Assembly (NCBI RefSeq): GCF_003439125.1
Contig: NZ_QSUU01000007.1
Span: 81,314-145,313 of the forward strand
Direction: 5' to 3'
DNA length: 64,000 nt
From: Collinsella sp. OM04-5
Lineage (GTDB): Bacteria; Actinomycetota; Coriobacteriia; Coriobacteriales; Coriobacteriaceae
Position 1 is the stretch's first letter. The number at the start of each line of letters is the position of its first letter. Position numbers and translations under genes: made by a program. Below the pieces are notes generated by a model, which saw only the letters and a list, made by a program, of their open reading frames with translations, was not told the origin of the DNA and ran no database searches. Positions 6,010 through 18,800 of the stretch are shown in pieces.

Positions 6010-8892
6010 CTAAATAAACACGTCGACGAGGATGGGCATAAGGTTGAGCAGGCCAAACACCAGCGCCACGCCCCAGCCGAGCTTAAAGCAGCTGCGCCAG
6101 GTGCTGCGTGCGAAGGTGTTGTCGATCAGCACCTCGACAAAATACGTCGCGGCCATCACGACCAGGGCTACGACCCAGCTCACCGGGTTGTCCCAAACAA
6201 AGAACATGCCCACCCACATCAAAAACAGCACGGTCTCGCACCAGTGCATAAGGGTCATCTTGGCCAGCGTGCCGCCGCTCATCTCGGTGGCGACGCCCTG
6301 GACAATCTCCTGATGCGCGTGATGCGAGTACGAAAGGTCAAACGGCGACTTGCGTAGCTTGATGGTGAGCACCGCAAGCAGCGCCAGGAAAATGGGCGCA
6401 CTGTACACGATGATGGGCGCCGACTGCCCGGTCACGGCGATGGAATCGAAGCTATCGGTGGCGAGATACAGGCCCACGCTCATCAGCAGAACGGCGGGCT
6501 CGTAGCTCATAACCTGCAGCAGCTCGCGATCGGCGCCGACCTGCGCAAACGGGCTTTGCGTCGAGGCGGACGCCAGCACCACAAAGATCGCGGCGAGCGT
6601 CACCATAAAAGCGCACAGCAGCGTGTTGGAGCCCGACACAAAGATGCCGCCGCCCACGACGGTAAAGATGAGCGCGCACGCCATATAGGTATCGTCCATG
6701 GTGTTTACGCTGGCAGGGGCCTTGCGCAGCAGCTTGGCAACGTCGTAGAAGGGCTGCAGCAGGCGCGGGCCCACGCGGCCCTGCATGCGAGCCGAAAGTT
6801 TGCGGTCGATGCCGTCGATCAAGCCGCCCGCAAGCGGCGCCAGCAAGGCAAACGCCACGGTGCCAATAAAGATGCCCACGACGCCCGAACCTTCGAAATA
6901 CTTGCCGCGCAGCACCGAGGGCGCGCTCATGGCAAGCCGCTCGGGCCCAATCCATGCGCAACACAGCAGCGCAAACAAGATAATGCTGCAGCATACGACG
7001 CTACCCGCGGGGCCAATACGCTTCTCGCCAAGGGCGTCCTCCGAGTACCAATTGCGCTTTTCGGCCTTCACCTCGTGTCCCATCGAGCCGCGGAAATGGC
7101 GATATTTGTCGGTTCCCACGCCCGAAAGGTACACGTTGACGTGCGGTTTGTTGCTCACGCGGAATGACGTCAGCAGCACCACGGCGATAAAAGCCACGAT
7201 AACCACCATCAGATACATGGCGTCCTTGCCAATAACGTACGGCACGCGGCCAAACACCATGGCCAAGTAAGGCGACACCAGACCGCTCGAGATAACCGGA
7301 AACGCCACGCAGCACAGAATCAGCAGCGCGGCGATGGTGTTGAGGGCCATCCATTCGGTCTTATGGACATTGACCTCAACGTTTTGAGCCGTGGGGTCGA
7401 CGCCCGAAAGCTTGGCAAGCCACTTGCCCCAGAAGTAAAACGTCGCGGCCGAGCCAAAGGCAAGCACCATGATCATGAGCACGTTGCCGGTCTGCGCAAA
7501 CGCCACCAGGGCGCCCCACTTGGACACGAGCATGCCAAACGGCGCCACAAACATGCCCATAATGCCCAGCATCATCAGACGCGTCAGGTGCGGCATGCGG
7601 CTGAACATGCCGTCCATGTCCTCGATATTGCGGCTGCCGATATGATGCTCGGCCGTGCCCACGCACAGGAACAGCAGCGACTTGGCCACCGTGTGGAACA
7701 AGATCAGGAAGATGGCCGCCCATACGGCCTCGGGCGCGCCGACACCCAAGCAGGCACTGATGAGGCCCAAGTTGGAAATGGTGGAGTACGCGAGCACGCG
7801 TTTGGCGTTGCTCTGCGAGATGGCCATGAGTGCAGCGAGCAAAAACGTGATGGCACCCACACTCGTGACCATAAAGCCGGTCACGGGGTAGATGGCATAG
7901 AGTGGGCTCAGCTTGACCATCAGGAACACGCCGGCTTTGACCATGGTTGACGAGTGCAGCAGGGCGCTCGTGGGAGTGGGTGCAACCATGGCACCCAACA
8001 GCCAAGTGTGGAACGGCATCTGTGCGGCCTTGGTGAGCGCGGCGAGCGACAACAGGATGACCGGCATCACCAGCAGCGCGGACTGCGCGGTTCCGGTGCC
8101 GGAAAGCTCGATCATGCCCGAGATGGTCAGCGGCATGCCGTTAACGTGCAGATACATAAGTCCGGCCAAAAAAGCGATGCCGCCCAGCATGTTGAGGATG
8201 ATTTGGGTAAAGGCGTTCTTGATGGCCTCGGGCGTACGCGTATAGCCAATCATAAGGAACGAACACACGGTGGTGATTTCCCAGCCGCAGAACAGCCACT
8301 CAAGGTTGTCGCTCGTCACGATGACGAACATGGCCGAGAGGAACAGGAACATGAGCGCCAGGAACTGCGGGCGACGGTCGGGCGCGGTCTGCCCGCGCAG
8401 CGCGGCCTCGTGCTCGTCATGGGCCTGGAAGTCCTTCATGTAGCCCAGGGCATACAAGCAGATTAGACTGCCAACGATGCCGACGGCGAGGACCATGATC
8501 ACGCTCATGTAGTCCAGGTAGAGTGGCGTTGCCGTGACGGCTTCGGCCGCGGGCAGCGTCATGGCTGCAAAGGCGAGCGAGCCCACCAGCTGGACTATGC
8601 CGAGCACCGTGGTGAGCGCGTTCCTATATTTGTACGCGTTGTACAGGATGACAGCGCACAGGATGACGTCGATAACGGAACTGATGATCGAGAGCACATG
8701 CGAGGTGCCGGGGGCAACCTCAAAGCTCTGCGGACCCGTGCCAAAAAACATGACGGCGACTACAACCGTCACCGCCATAATGATGCCAGAGCCTACAAGC
8801 CCTACCGCATCGCGGGCGCGGTCACCGCGCGCGAGCAGCATGCCCAGCGCCGGTACCAGCGGAAACAGGGTAAGGAAATACAGTAGCGTCAT
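6010..8892 (-). CDS. Fused EchA-EchB membrane subunit of Ech-type hydrogenase
   Basis: Integral membrane protein of 960 aa. Residues 1 to about 640 are an antiporter-like ion-translocating subunit (EchA/NuoL/HyfB type, with TWLLGAMVAPTPTSALLHSS as its hallmark and roughly 14 helices). From about residue 669 (near base 6888) to the end it is a NuoH/EchB/HycD-type anchor of about 290 aa, with DRKLSARMQGRVGPR and RKSPFDL as signatures. In classical ech operons these are two genes, echA and echB, in this order. Here one frame covers both with no internal stop, joined by a short hydrophilic stretch. It is the first gene of the operon. GGGGGAG upstream of ATG 8892 is a good ribosome site. Confidence 0.92.
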   Translation of the reverse strand: MTLLYFLTLFPLVPALGMLLARGDRARDAVGLVGSGIIMAVTVVVAVMFFGTGPQSFEVAPGTSHVLSIISSVIDVILCAVILYNAYKYRNALTTVLGIVQLVGSLAFAAMTLPAAEAVTATPLYLDYMSVIMVLAVGIVGSLICLYALGYMKDFQAHDEHEAALRGQTAPDRRPQFLALMFLFLSAMFVIVTSDNLEWLFCGWEITTVCSFLMIGYTRTPEAIKNAFTQIILNMLGGIAFLAGLMYLHVNGMPLTISGMIELSGTGTAQSALLVMPVILLSLAALTKAAQMPFHTWLLGAMVAPTPTSALLHSSTMVKAGVFLMVKLSPLYAIYPVTGFMVTSVGAITFLLAALMAISQSNAKRVLAYSTISNLGLISACLGVGAPEAVWAAIFLILFHTVAKSLLFLCVGTAEHHIGSRNIEDMDGMFSRMPHLTRLMMLGIMGMFVAPFGMLVSKWGALVAFAQTGNVLMIMVLAFGSAATFYFWGKWLAKLSGVDPTAQNVEVNVHKTEWMALNTIAALLILCCVAFPVISSGLVSPYLAMVFGRVPYVIGKDAMYLMVVIVAFIAVVLLTSFRVSNKPHVNVYLSGVGTDKYRHFRGSMGHEVKAEKRNWYSEDALGEKRIGPAGSVVCCSIILFALLCCAWIGPERLAMSAPSVLRGKYFEGSGVVGIFIGTVAFALLAPLAGGLIDGIDRKLSARMQGRVGPRLLQPFYDVAKLLRKAPASVNTMDDTYMACALIFTVVGGGIFVSGSNTLLCAFMVTLAAIFVVLASASTQSPFAQVGADRELLQVMSYEPAVLLMSVGLYLATDSFDSIAVTGQSAPIIVYSAPIFLALLAVLTIKLRKSPFDLSYSHHAHQEIVQGVATEMSGGTLAKMTLMHWCETVLFLMWVGMFFVWDNPVSWVVALVVMAATYFVEVLIDNTFARSTWRSCFKLGWGVALVFGLLNLMPILVDVFI

Positions 8893-9072
8893 ACCATCAC
8901 TCCCCCATGCAAAAACGCTGCAATTGTTTAACGTTATAGCTCAGTTGAGGAGTAGCGGCGGCGGGTTTTCGGTCAACTGGGGAGTTTTAGGCGTACGGGG
9001 TAAGGGCACGCCCGCATTGGAGCAGAGGGGCGGCAAGAAAAATGCGCCCCTGTGGGTGCACCATCCCGTTTG
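8893..9072. other. Upstream region of the ech operon
   Basis: Leader of about 180 bases. A possible minus-strand -10 box (TATAAC) lies at 8938-8933, but I see no convincing -35. A weak hairpin (GGGGCG with CGCCCC, 9032-9055) with internal T run could end transcription of the gene at 9073-9477. No operator is recognised. Confidence 0.3.
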
Positions 9073-9477
9073 CTATTCCGCCTTTTTAACGCGCGGCTTG
9101 CGACCGCGCGGCTTATCGACCAGTGCGGACTCACCGCTCTCGCGGTACTGACGGCACCAAGCCTTGACCGAAGACTCGCTAGGAATCTTGTGCTTGATCA
9201 TGGCCTCGCGAACCGTTAAGCCGTTTTCCAAGCGGTCCTTGACCACGGCGAGCTTAACTTCGTACGAATAGGTGTGATGATGCGAACCGGCGTTGAGAAC
9301 GGCGTCGGCACCGTCCACGGCATATGCGCGGGCCCACTGACGAGCCGTGGCCTGGGGAATGCCGAGCTCCGCGGCGAGGACGCGATGACCGACCCCCTCT
9401 TGGAGGACCTCGACGGCGCGCTGCCTAACCTCGGGCGCATGCGTGCGAGTCCTTGTTGCTTCCGACATACCTGCCAC
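9073..9477 (-). CDS. Orphan helix-turn-helix protein, IS3 OrfA-like
   Basis: 134 aa with two helix-turn-helix units: about 14-55 (RQRAVEVLQEGVGHRVLAAE and onward) and about 70-120 (VKDRLENGLTVREAMIKHKI and onward). The C-terminus is basic (PRGRKPRVKK). This layout is that of OrfA from IS3/IS150-type elements, but there is no OrfB with a DDE domain next to it and no obvious element ends. It may be a remnant or a domesticated DNA-binding protein. The frame begins at GTG 9477. ATG 9468 (MSEATRTRTH) is an alternative. Confidence 0.6.
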   Translation of the reverse strand: MAGMSEATRTRTHAPEVRQRAVEVLQEGVGHRVLAAELGIPQATARQWARAYAVDGADAVLNAGSHHHTYSYEVKLAVVKDRLENGLTVREAMIKHKIPSESSVKAWCRQYRESGESALVDKPRGRKPRVKKAE

Positions 9478-9847
9478 TTCTTAGCCTTAACCGTTAATCT
9501 GCTTTCTTACGTGCATGTTAGATAGTAGCATTTTGCTGTTTGCGCGTAACAGTTAATTGAAAATCGCACGGCGGCATCTGGGCATTTGCCATTAATTTGC
9601 AACAGTTCTTTAGGTTTTATTTACGCAGCTAGTTAGCTCGCGGCTCATTGACGGTGTTTTACCAACCAGATTGGTATCTTTTTGTTTGGCTGGTATGGTT
9701 TGTGTAATTATTAACCCCTCTTCAGCCCGCACCTACATGTCAACTTTCCACTTACTTTCCAGCTTTCCACTTAACTTACCACCTAAGGTGGAAAGCTGGA
9801 AAGCTAGGTGGAAAGCTGGGGCAGCAGCAGGCCAGGAGAACAAGAAA
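9478..9847. other. AT-rich intergenic region with TTTCCA inverted repeat
   Basis: About 370 bases, clearly more AT-rich than its surroundings, with no credible gene. Perfect 16-bp inverted arms CTTTCCAGCTTTCCAC (9755-9770) and the complement (9788-9803) sit among further TTTCCA/TGGAAA copies from 9742 to 9820. Low GC beside an IS3-like remnant suggests acquired DNA. Confidence 0.5.
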
Positions 9848-9877
9848 AGGGGCGGCAACCGGGTGGTTGCCGCCCCT
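9848..9877 (-). terminator. Rho-independent terminator of the giant surface-protein operon
   Basis: 13-bp perfect stem (AGGGGCGGCAACC and its complement), 4-base loop, followed on the minus strand by CTTTTCTTG. It lies 8 bases past the stop codon at 9885. Confidence 0.85.
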
Positions 9878-9884
9878 CGCGTGG

Positions 9885-12800
9885 CTAGTTGGTTTTCGTC
9901 TCATGGCGAATGCCGTCGGTGTTGATGCGCGCCAGCGTGTACGTCACGTAGTCGGAGTGCGAATAGCCATCAAGGTTGCTAACGTTAACCGGCGTGTCGT
10001 TGACACCGACGCCGGACATATGAGCCGTAAGCACCAAGCGGTAGTTGGCATAAGTTTGGTCCTTGCCCTCAACATTCGTATTCACCTTAACGCGGAAAGC
10101 ATGCTTAAAGGCAAGGCTGTTGCCGTCGCGCGTGGCGAACGCGCCGCCAGCCCCCTTGCTATCAGTAAATACGTAGTTCTTGCCATCGGCGCTCAAAGAG
10201 CCGTTAGCCAACTTATCGCTACCGAGCACCGTAATGTAGCTTGAGATGTTGTCGACCGCATCATAACTGCCATCATCTTGGCGGCGCTTCTGCAAGCTCA
10301 GCGTGTACGTCACCGTGCTGGCATTGGAGATCATGGCCTCGGCACCCGCGAGCTTGGACAAATCATACGTTCCCACCAGAGCGATTTCGCCGTCGGCGGA
10401 CTTGAGGTCATCGATGTTGATGCCCAGCTGCGACTTCTTTGAAGCCTCGAGCGCAATAGTCGAGGAGCCCACGTCCATGCGGTAGTATCCAGCTATGCCG
10501 TCGATGTATGCCGAGTTGCTACTGGTGCTGAGCGTTTCGGCATGCGTAGAGAGGTGCGCACGGTAGTTGGGCTTTGTGTACTTATCTGTGCCGCCATTCT
10601 GCGAAGCGATAATACCAGCCTGGCACGCAGGCTCCGTCATGGCGAGATTCGCCTCCATAGTGATGGTGAACTGGCTGTTATGGTTCTTAGCGATCTCGCG
10701 AATGCCAGAAAGATCAATTGCTCCAAAATTCGCGTCGGCCAGCGTCAATTTCATGTCCCCGCCATCCGCAGCCCATACAGCCGAAGCAGCGCAAGGATCT
10801 TCAGCGGTTGCCTCCCTCCATGTCCACTTCGTCTTGCCGTTCACGGTTGAGGCATGCGGGACGTAGTACTTGCCCCCCACTGTCACGTAGAACGAATACG
10901 TACCCTGGGTTCCAGTCGGGTAGCCATGCGCGCCCGCAGCACTGCCGTTCTTCCCGTAGTTCACGAGCGAAGAATCCAGCTGGTAGTACAGCGCGTCGGA
11001 GCTCGTGTATTGCTGGTTCGAGTCGAACTTCACGGTGTCGCTTACCTTCATGGTAAGCGGATAGGTGACATCGTGAAGCTCCATCCGTTTGATGCCGCCC
11101 TCGTTGTTATCGATGAGGCCGTGCGTGTAGTTGGATGTCACGCTGTAGGTCGAGGCCGTATTCTGGTGCCCATCCTCGGCAGCCTTGCCGTCGGCTGCTT
11201 TCTTGCCTCGCAGCAGGTAGTTGATGTGCTCGTTGAGGCTCGTGTCCACCGTAGTTGCGGTGTAGCCGTTGACACCCGCAGAGCCCGCCGGCGTGCGCAC
11301 CGCCAAGTAGAAGTTCTCACTCTTGGGCTCTTCCTCGGCAACGGAGAGGGTGTAGAACGTGCCCGTCGTGTCGGAAGATGTACGTGCGCGGTAGTACGCA
11401 CCGCCGACCTTGGCGCCGGCCGCCTTCTCGAGCTCGACCTGGCTCTTGCCTTTGACCTCGGCATCGGTGAGCTTGACCCAGGCACCGTCCTTGTCCTCCT
11501 TGTGCGTCACGCCCACGATTTCGCTCAGCCACGGCTCGACGTAGGCATTATTGCTAGCGTCCACAAAGTCGGTGAGCTTGACCGACACCGCTCCGCCCGC
11601 GCCCACTGTGTAGTGATATTCGCGGCTGTTGTTGGCCGTGTCCACGAGCGTAAGTTGCGTGCCCTCGGGCAGCGTGGCACCGAAGGTGATGCTCTTGTTG
11701 AGCGGACCCATGGAGCCGCCGGCTTCGAGCAGCGTGTTCCAGCCGTAATCGACCGCCTCGCCCCGAGCGCTGCCATAGGTCCAGGTAAGGTAGCCGGTCA
11801 TGGTGTCGCCGCTGCTCACAAGTACGTGCTTGTCGTATTTTGTCGCATAGTCGGAAGCTTTGAGGTTCGCACCTTCGGAGTAGGTGGCGGTAAAGTCGAT
11901 CTCGAGCATGCGCTTGACGATGATGGGCACCTGCACGCGGTAGCTCTGGCCGGCCTCGCTAAAGGTGACCGTGAGCAGCGTAAAGCGCCCCCGCTCGTTG
12001 TCCCAGTCGGTGCTCGCGCGGAATGTCATGGAGCTCGTGCCGTTGTTGAGCACCTTAAGCGCGGGCGTTAGCGAGGCGGTTGCGTCCTTGACGAAGGTGC
12101 CGTTATCGGCGAGCGAGAAGACCTCAGCAGTAGCGGTCACGTGCTTGACGCTACCGTTGAGGCGGCGGGCATCGGAGAAGCCGCCGTTGGTCACGATATT
12201 CAGGTAGTTCTCGACCGTCGTGGTGTCGTTGCCGGGAATCACGAGCACGGGGAAGTCGGTCGTGACCTTCTTGTTCGATGTAACGTTGTTGGCGTTGAAA
12301 GTGCTCTTTGAGCTATCCGCACTATAGGTGCTCGTGTTTTGGTATACGCCGGCATCATTGATGCCGGCGATGTTGGTGTAGGTATAGCGGTCGGCGACTT
12401 TGTCCCCCGCCTGGCTCTGGATGGTCGCTGCGGTTTCAATGGCGGCCCCGTCACCGAACAGATAACGGTCAGTGGTGTCGGTACCGGAGGCACGCACCGC
12501 CAGCGTGCTCACGGGGCTCGTGGTCACGTACGGGCTTGCCGCCGTGGTAGCGGTATCGTCCGCACCGTAGAGCGTGATGCCCTTGCCGAGTACGTCGAGC
12601 TTGTCGTTGTAGTCTCCAAACGCGATGTAGGTTTTCCTGTTAACCGCAGCCGCATTGGTCGCGTAAACCATCGGCGGCAGGTCGCTCGTGGTTTTGCCGT
12701 TGCCAGGCTTTACGTCCACGCCCGCTGCGGAAAGGCTGTACTGTTTTTCTCTTGTGTCGACCTCGCCCAAGAGCACACCCTGGGTTTTGCCCGCATTGTA

Positions 12801-15800
12801 GCTATTGCTGTCCATGAGCACGTTTACCAGATGGAACTGGCCGCGCCCATCACCCGCAATGCCGCCGTTGGACCTTCCGCTAAACGTGGCGTTGGACACC
12901 TTTGTGTTGGTGACGTTGATGACATCGGAACCACTGTTAATCGCGCCAAGCAGACCGCCACTCCAGCTGCCCGCAATCGTAGCGCCCTCGATCGTAATGT
13001 TGTTGCAGGTAATACTCTCGTTGCTGAAGTAGTAGCCGATAAGCCCGCCCGAGCATTGGCTGGTGCCCGCGACGTTGACATTCTTGACGCTACAGCCCTC
13101 AAACCAGTACTTGTTGGGGGTGGGGTAGCCGCCGCTCGTAACCTCGCCAATCAGGCCGCCCGCATTGCGGATATTCTGATTCGTACCGGTCTCATCGCCG
13201 ATGGCAGCGTTCACGGTGCCACCTTTGCCATCAATGCACACATTGCTCATAGAAATAACGCCGCTATAAGCGCTTCCGACCACGCCGCCGGCACCCATAA
13301 GTTTTTCGCTGTTCGACCCGGTAGCGAGCACATTTACCCCAGAGATGACTGCCGTGCTTGACGGGACCGCCTTGGTGGTGCCGGGGTTGGTGTTGACTGA
13401 GATATGGCATTTTTGGGCAAAGCCGAGCACGCCTCCCACGTAGGGCGCTGTCCCCGTGGCGGTTATGGTCGAATTTTTGCCAACGGTCCTTTCGCTCACC
13501 CCAGCGCCCGCGGTTGTCCACACGCCGCACGCCGAGGCGGCCGTACCCACATAGCCACCGACGTACTTCTCGCCCGTGACGTTAAGGCCGGTGTACGAAC
13601 AGTCGTAAAAATACGCGGGAGCCTTCGTGCCGGAGCCGAAATTGACCATATAGGTCATGTCGTTATCCGTCCTTCGGCTGGCACGACCCGAGCTGCCAAG
13701 AAGTCCTCCTACGCTCTTAGCGCCCGACACGGTGCAATTCTTCATCTGCACGTTGCGGTAGATGCCGCACGCGTTGCCATCGTAGTTGGCCGTTGCGCCC
13801 GCCAAAAGGCCGATTCCGATAAAGTCGTTCGATGCTGCCCCCGTTGTGGCGTTGCCGCTTGCGTCGATATAAGTAAGTTTAACGTTGCAGTTGCTAAAGG
13901 TGAGGTCTTTGACTTGTGCGTCGCCGTTCGCGGTGACGCTGGGGGCGACATAGCTTGAGGTGAACATCACAGTACTGAACAGGCCGCCCACGCCCGAGAC
14001 CTTATAGTCGTCATCGGCATATTCGACGGTGTCGTAGGCGGCGTTTTTGGTGCCCACCGTAATAGTGGCGCCGTTGCCGTCGATCGTGGCTACGTGCGGT
14101 GTAATGCGGTCGCGGTCGGTGGCCTTCTCGCCAGAGTCGCAGGCACCGGAGTAATAGCGGCCGTTAAGGCCCACGTATCCCGTACCGTATTTGGTCATGT
14201 CGTAGGGGGTATTTGCCTTGAACTCCAGGCTCATGCCGATCGATTTTGACGCGCACACATAGCCCGTTTGGTAGTTGGCAGCGTAAGACGCAACCAGATA
14301 GGGCGAGTTTACATTGGAGTCCGGGTCGAGTGGGCCATGCCAACCTTGCTTGCCTGGAGCCTTCTGGTCATCGTTTTTGGCGACCTCGAAATCGGCTTCA
14401 GCGTTCGCAGGCTTCCCCACGCTGCCATAGCTGGCATTTCGCACCTTTCCGTATTCCTTGTTGCCAAACAGGTAGCCGTTTATCGCCAAAGTTTGCGTAT
14501 TGCTACCCCAGTACGCTTTGGAGCCGCGGAACACGCCATAATTGGCGTACTCGGTTTGCGCCGCTCCCGCGCCAGCGCCAGAGCTGATGATGGCCGAGAG
14601 TACCAAGAGGCCCTGAGCGTTTTCCACCGTGGTTACGGGCGCCTCGGCGTTAGTACCGATGTACTTGTTGTCGGTGCCTGTGGTGGTGACGCAGGGGGTC
14701 CCCTTGTTTATGAGCTTGTTGATTTTGTAGTTAGCGTCACCGTTATCAACGTCGCAGCCTTCACTAAAGGCATAGCCGTCGATCACGCGACCAACGTAGG
14801 GGTTGTCGTACTGGTCATACTTTGCGGCATCTTCCTTAGAGGGCTTGTACTTTTTGTTCTTTGTGCCGCCACGCCACGATTCGCCCGTGTTGCGGAAAAT
14901 CACACCGCCACCTGCAATGGCGCCAACATAACCGCCGATGGGAACAAGGTGCGAGTCGCCAGTAACGGTAAAGCCGTACGTCGTCGAGCCGCTATTTGGA
15001 TCGTTTACGACCACACCGTCGATAATGTTATCGCCGCCAAGGATGCAGCCGATAACGCCGCCGAAAAACGCCGTTGGGACACCGTCGGAATCCTTGTCAG
15101 AATAAGTAATAGTCGCTTGCGCATTCACATAGCGAATATCCAGATTGCGCACTACGCTGCCATAGCTATAGGGAACCAGGCCGCGAAGCTCGCCGTTGTT
15201 GTTTTCAATCTCAATTGTTGCAGATGAGGTTGAGGTGCCCAAATCGCCAACGATAACGCCGCGGAACGGATTGGCCTTGTTGCCAAACCCGCCAAACGAC
15301 GCCGCATCGACAGTAATCTTATTATCTTTGGCAGGCTCGATACTGTAATACGCACTCTGTATATAGCGGTGCATGGTTTCGTCGCTCAGCGTCTGCGTGG
15401 AATCGGTCGTTGTGCCTCCGGTCTTCTTCTCCCATTTATTATTAGTACCGTTCGCCTGCTTGTAGACGTACGTAACCTCATTGTCGGTCGAGCGATCGCT
15501 GCTGCGGCGAGTGCAGAGCCTACCCTGGTCGGCGACAATGGTAACCTCCCAGCCATCCAACGCCACGCTATTGTTGATATAGTTGGCGATGGCGTTCATC
15601 TCCGTCGCGTCCTTAACGGTATACGGATCACCATATGTGCCGCATCCCGTTACCAGCTTTGGAATACGCTGGTTGACTTTAATTTCGTGGTATTGGACGT
15701 TGTTCTCGGTGGCCTTCCCCTTATAAACATAGGGAAGGTAGTCACCGAACCGAGGAGTACCGGCATTTGCCGGCTTGTTATCAACCGTCACTAAGCCTTT

Positions 15801-18800
15801 TTCGGTGCCATACGTCGCTTCGTCGTAATACCAAAGCTGCTTGCCGGAATACTCCGTACCTTTCCTATCAATCTCGGATCCATAGGTCACCTTGTTATTT
15901 TTAGCGTCATCTGCTGTAAAGGTATAGTCCGCCGAGCCCGTGCCGGCGGTCGCGTAGCCAAAACTCTCCAGCAGGCTTGCATGGGTAAATATCGTATTGT
16001 CCGTTTGGCTGGGCAAGCTTATTTTTTCGAACTTTGCTATGACCTGATCGGAATTCTTGTCGTAGCCCAATCGACCGAACAGGCTGGAAGCTGCTTTTTT
16101 ATTGGTACCAGAGCTGTCGGCATAATTGGACGTCGTTACATTTTTCACGTCCAGGTTTACATACCTTGTAATGGCGTTAATCAAAAGCGGAGCATATTCC
16201 TTATCTTCCGCCCTGTCCACCTGCAAGCCGTCAAGAGTTAGCGTATCAATATTGATAGTCGACATTTTGGTGCCAGACGATCCATAGGCGCAACGAAGCA
16301 CCAGCGCACCCGATACGCTTTCTGGGTCGGTCCCCTTCGCTCTATCGTTTTTTACCCTGCCGACTGTTCCCGACAGCGTTACGCCTGTAACAGTAAGGTC
16401 CTTACCCCCAATCGTGCGAATAAGGCCACAGTGCATATTCTCATGTTGAGTTGCCATAGCATTGCTTTTATTGTTCTCCTGCTCAGCCCTTATCTGTGAG
16501 TAGCAAAAAACGATCTTTACGTTTTGGACGGTTACCGCATTAGAGCCGTTTGGGTTTGAAGGGTAGTAGCTATAACCCGTCAAATCGATAGTAATCTGAT
16601 TGCCTTGATCAAGCCCTATCTTATTATTCGTGAAAATTATTTTTTTAGTGCCCGTTAGATCGTCGTATGTCGCGCTTGGAGCATACTGCCTCGCTGCCCA
16701 TAAAACGAGATGCTCAGGCGTGATCATTGCAGCAGCTTTATCGTTTTTTGAGTTGGTCACCACAGTCAACGCTCTGTCCAGATTGTAGTAGTAGCGAACA
16801 GAACCGTTTATTTTGGGGAGCTTATCAGGAGAAATGCGATTTTGATAACTATTATCCTTAGCGGGATCTCCGCTCATGTCCAGCTTTTCATCGTTGGTAT
16901 GAAGCGAGACAACCGCATTGCAGCCGTTATCGATCAGCTTGCTATTGGGCTTCACACCATTTGCAAGCCATTCGTCGTATATCTTTACTTTCGGGGCGGT
17001 GATAGACAGGCCGCCTACGGCATAGGCCGTGCCCCACCAGGCCTTGTCCTCCAAATATAGACCGCTATAGGAGGTCTCGGCACCAAAGCTATTAGTTGAA
17101 TCGGATGTACTGCCTCGAGCAATAAGAACACCAAGCGTGGTGGCATTATTAGCGGTAAAGGAAGCTCCACCCAAATTGATAGCGTAGTTGTTGATAATCC
17201 AATGGCCGCTCGCGGCGTATACCAGGCCGCCAACCTCGGTAGAGTCGTTTGCAGTCACGATCGTGTCGTTGGAAGTTTTGAGGGCATAGGTGCTGTCGCT
17301 GGTGTTCACGCCAGCATCGCCAATGGTAACGGTAGTGTTGCCCCAGCTGTAGCCCAAGAGGCCGCCGGCGCCTTTGTACTTATCGCCATTCTCACCCAAG
17401 GTCATAGTGAATCCGCTAAAGTTAAGACCAGTAACGGTAACGTTCTTCTTGTTCGATCCCTGAACAATGCAGCCGATAAGACCGCCGACTTGGGCAATCT
17501 TGCCGCTGGCGCAATTGCCGGTTTCGATTTTGCCGCCAACTTCGAGGCCTGAAACATTGAATATCGATCCATAATCGCCCGCATAACCAATGGCGCCGCC
17601 AATACGACTATTGCCGTTAAGCGTTTTAGTTGCAGCGATGGTCGCTTGAGCCCTGCTGTTATCCTTAAACGTAACCGTGGAAGCCACCGACACGCTGCCT
17701 GCAATACCGCCAATGTTCACATCGTTGGCGACCGCATCATCGCACGCGATATTCGTTTTGCACGTTGCGCCAGACAGCGTCAGACCACCCGCAATGGTGC
17801 CTGCAAGCGATCCGGCATCAATGGCCGCGCCGTTATCGAACTTCATAGAACCGGCGATGGTAACGTCGGAGACGGTTGCGCCGTTGATTGCTGCGAACAG
17901 GCCCAGGCGTCCGTGGCGGTAGATTTTGCCGTTGCCATCACTGGTGGCACTGACCTCGCTATTGCCGCGCATGCCGTAAGGCTCGCCCACCGCCAGGCTT
18001 ATGGTGTGACCGTTGCCGTTGAGCGTGGCGGCAAAGCTGTGGTTGTTCTCGTTAACGCCGGCCTGCTCTTTGGGCTGTCGGTCTTTGGTAAGGCCGGTAA
18101 GACCTGTGCCGGAAAGGTTGATGTCTGCAGAGAGCGTGATGTTCGTCGAAGGAATCTGAGCGAAATTGTCATCCGAAACGTCCTCCACGGCGGAGAAGTA
18201 CCCGCTCGTTTGCCAGGTGATCGCCAGCTTTGCGAAATCGTCAACGCCTGCCAGCACAAAGGCGCCATCAGTTTTTACGAGGTTCGATTTAAAGATACAC
18301 TGGTGCGAATCGTTGATGGTGATGAGATCATTGCTCAGCCCACTGCCCAGGCGAATGACCTGACCATAGCTGTAGATGTCATCAATCTTGACCTGAGTGG
18401 TGGGGCGCTTGTATTGCCATTTTGTGATATCGCCTGCGGTGGCACCGACGTCGCTTCCGCTACCCGCGGCAAAAATGAGTGAGTTGAAGTTCTCATAGAC
18501 TAGCTGCGCGGTGTGGTCGTTTTCCGCGAATCTGGCGTCCGACAGGTCGGTGACACCGCCGAACTTAACGATGCCGCGCCACGACGATCCGACGACTCCG
18601 GCAAAGCCGCCGTTCGAGCCGCCGATGGTGGCGTTGCCGGCGGTTTCGACCTTTAGGCCGCGCACTTCTAGAACGTTTTTTGTGTCCACGACGCCCACGG
18701 CGCCGCCGTACTTGCCATTATTACTGGCGTAGCCCGAGGTCGCACACGTCACCGTTGCATCGCCGATGACCACGGCGGACACGTTGTCGCTCCCGCCGCC

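Noticed and set aside
3567-8892. Respiratory complex I (nuo) instead of a hydrogenase
   Set aside because: The large subunit keeps all four nickel-binding cysteines, and there are only six modules in ech order.
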